NCBI GenBank assembly: GCA_026399755.1
Contig: JAPLQI010000074.1
Span: forward strand, 33,751 to 97,750
Direction of reading: 5' to 3'
From: Pseudomonadota bacterium
Lineage (GTDB): Bacteria; Pseudomonadota; Gammaproteobacteria; Burkholderiales; Chitinibacteraceae
Length of the DNA: 64,000 bases
Part shown: in pieces, positions 63,549 through 64,000 of the stretch
Layout of the letters: the number at the start of each line of letters is the position of its first letter
How positions within the stretch are numbered: position 1 is the first letter of the stretch
Translations under genes and position numbers: made by a program
Notes under the pieces: generated by a model
Seen by the model: only the letters and a program-made list of their open reading frames with translations
What the model was told of the DNA's origin: nothing
The model's database searches: none

Positions 63549-64000
63549 TTACAACCTTACACAATCCATAAAGTAGCGGGTTTCGCCTGTGCTCTTGTCT
63601 GCCACCAAACCATGAATATAGGTTTCAAAGCCGGGGAAGCGCTTGTTAAAATCTCGGGCGAATCTGAGGTAATCAACGATGGTCTTGTTGAAGACTTCGC
63701 CTGGGATCAATAGCGGAATGCCTGGTGGGTATGGAGTCAGCATTACGGCAGTGATGCGGCCTTCTAGCTCGTCGATGGCTACGCGGTCGATCTCGCGGTG
63801 TGCCATTTTGGCAAAAGCCTTGGCGGGCTTCATGGCCGGTTCCATATTCGATAAATACATATCGGTCGTTAGGCGTGCCACATCGTGGGAGCGATAAATG
63901 CCGTGGATTTGCTGACACAGGTCTTTAAGGCCAATTCGCTCGTATTGCGGATATTGGGCAATAAATTTCGGCAGAATGCGCCACAGTGGGGCGTTTTTAT
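63549..64000 (-). CDS. Orn/Lys/Arg decarboxylase, C-terminal part (partial)
   Basis: The last 150 residues of a PLP-dependent amino-acid decarboxylase of the major domain III family; the gene continues beyond the window. 'MLTPYPPGIPLLIPGEVFN' and 'FPGFETYIHGLVADKSTGET' are the conserved C-terminal elements. Which amino acid is used (Arg, Lys or Orn) cannot be decided from this part. The frame reads from the window edge (K-N-A-P-L-W-R-I-L-P-K-F) with no start, and a GTG at 63881 is internal. The product could supply polyamines or acid resistance. Confidence 0.92.
   Translation of the reverse strand, partial: KNAPLWRILPKFIAQYPQYERIGLKDLCQQIHGIYRSHDVARLTTDMYLSNMEPAMKPAKAFAKMAHREIDRVAIDELEGRITAVMLTPYPPGIPLLIPGEVFNKTIVDYLRFARDFNKRFPGFETYIHGLVADKSTGETRYFMDCVRL

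Overview
The window looks like a chromosomal stretch of a free-living betaproteobacterium, most likely Neisseriales of the Iodobacter/Chitinibacter/Deefgea type. That placement is inferred from the general look of the housekeeping proteins (GlmS, MetG, ClpB, RlmM, GcvP), the many sensory genes and the dispersed repeats; it was not checked against a database. About 50 protein genes, one tandem glycine riboswitch and four families of dispersed inverted repeats are supported. No tRNA, rRNA, CRISPR array or phage was seen.

Layout. 1-7.1 kb: a chemoreceptor, glmS, an Lrp/AsnC regulator, a DUF4349 lipoprotein and an M48 protease. 7.5-12.4 kb: a CHASE2 class III nucleotide cyclase with an HD-domain protein on the minus strand, facing a FecR-domain protein and an OmpA-like lipoprotein on the plus strand. 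12.9-22.1 kb: a histidine-utilisation cluster (hutH, hutU, hutG, hutI, a DUF1302 outer-membrane protein, hutC), all on the minus strand, with two TGTA-N2-TACA HutC-type operators and repeats in nearly every gap. 22.2-32.2 kb: a GAF-GGDEF diguanylate cyclase, mscL, rlmM, a sensor kinase, a ferredoxin/hydrolase/membrane-protein operon, an unknown gene and a LysR regulator divergent from a PACE efflux gene. 32.8-45.6 kb: WbuC-like cupin, a glycine-rich outer-membrane protein, metG, an AT-rich 1516-residue hybrid kinase, a NUDIX hydrolase, a small secreted metallopeptidase and an orphan sugar-binding protein. 45.8-50.8 kb: gcvT-gcvH-gcvP under a tandem glycine riboswitch. 50.9-53.2 kb: an AT-rich islet with an IS3-type transposase remnant, a LysR regulator and a TauE/SafE permease. 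53.4-64 kb: betT, a SulP transporter, a MASE1-like diguanylate cyclase, clpB with a sigma-32-type promoter, a cyclic-nucleotide-gated MscS-like channel and the 3' end of an Orn/Lys/Arg decarboxylase.

How it works together. hut degrades histidine to glutamate and formamide; gcv turns excess glycine into one-carbon units. The window carries many environmental-sensing and second-messenger parts: two diguanylate cyclases, one class III cyclase, one CNMP-domain channel, two histidine kinases and one chemoreceptor. Osmotic functions (mscL, MscS-like channel, betT) recur. The most unusual non-coding feature is the density of repeats that separate genes of otherwise compact operons, including one repeat inserted inside another at 16.5-16.7 kb. 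No single system here can be called undescribed with confidence; the best candidates are the cyclase/HD/FecR/OmpA locus and the repeat families.
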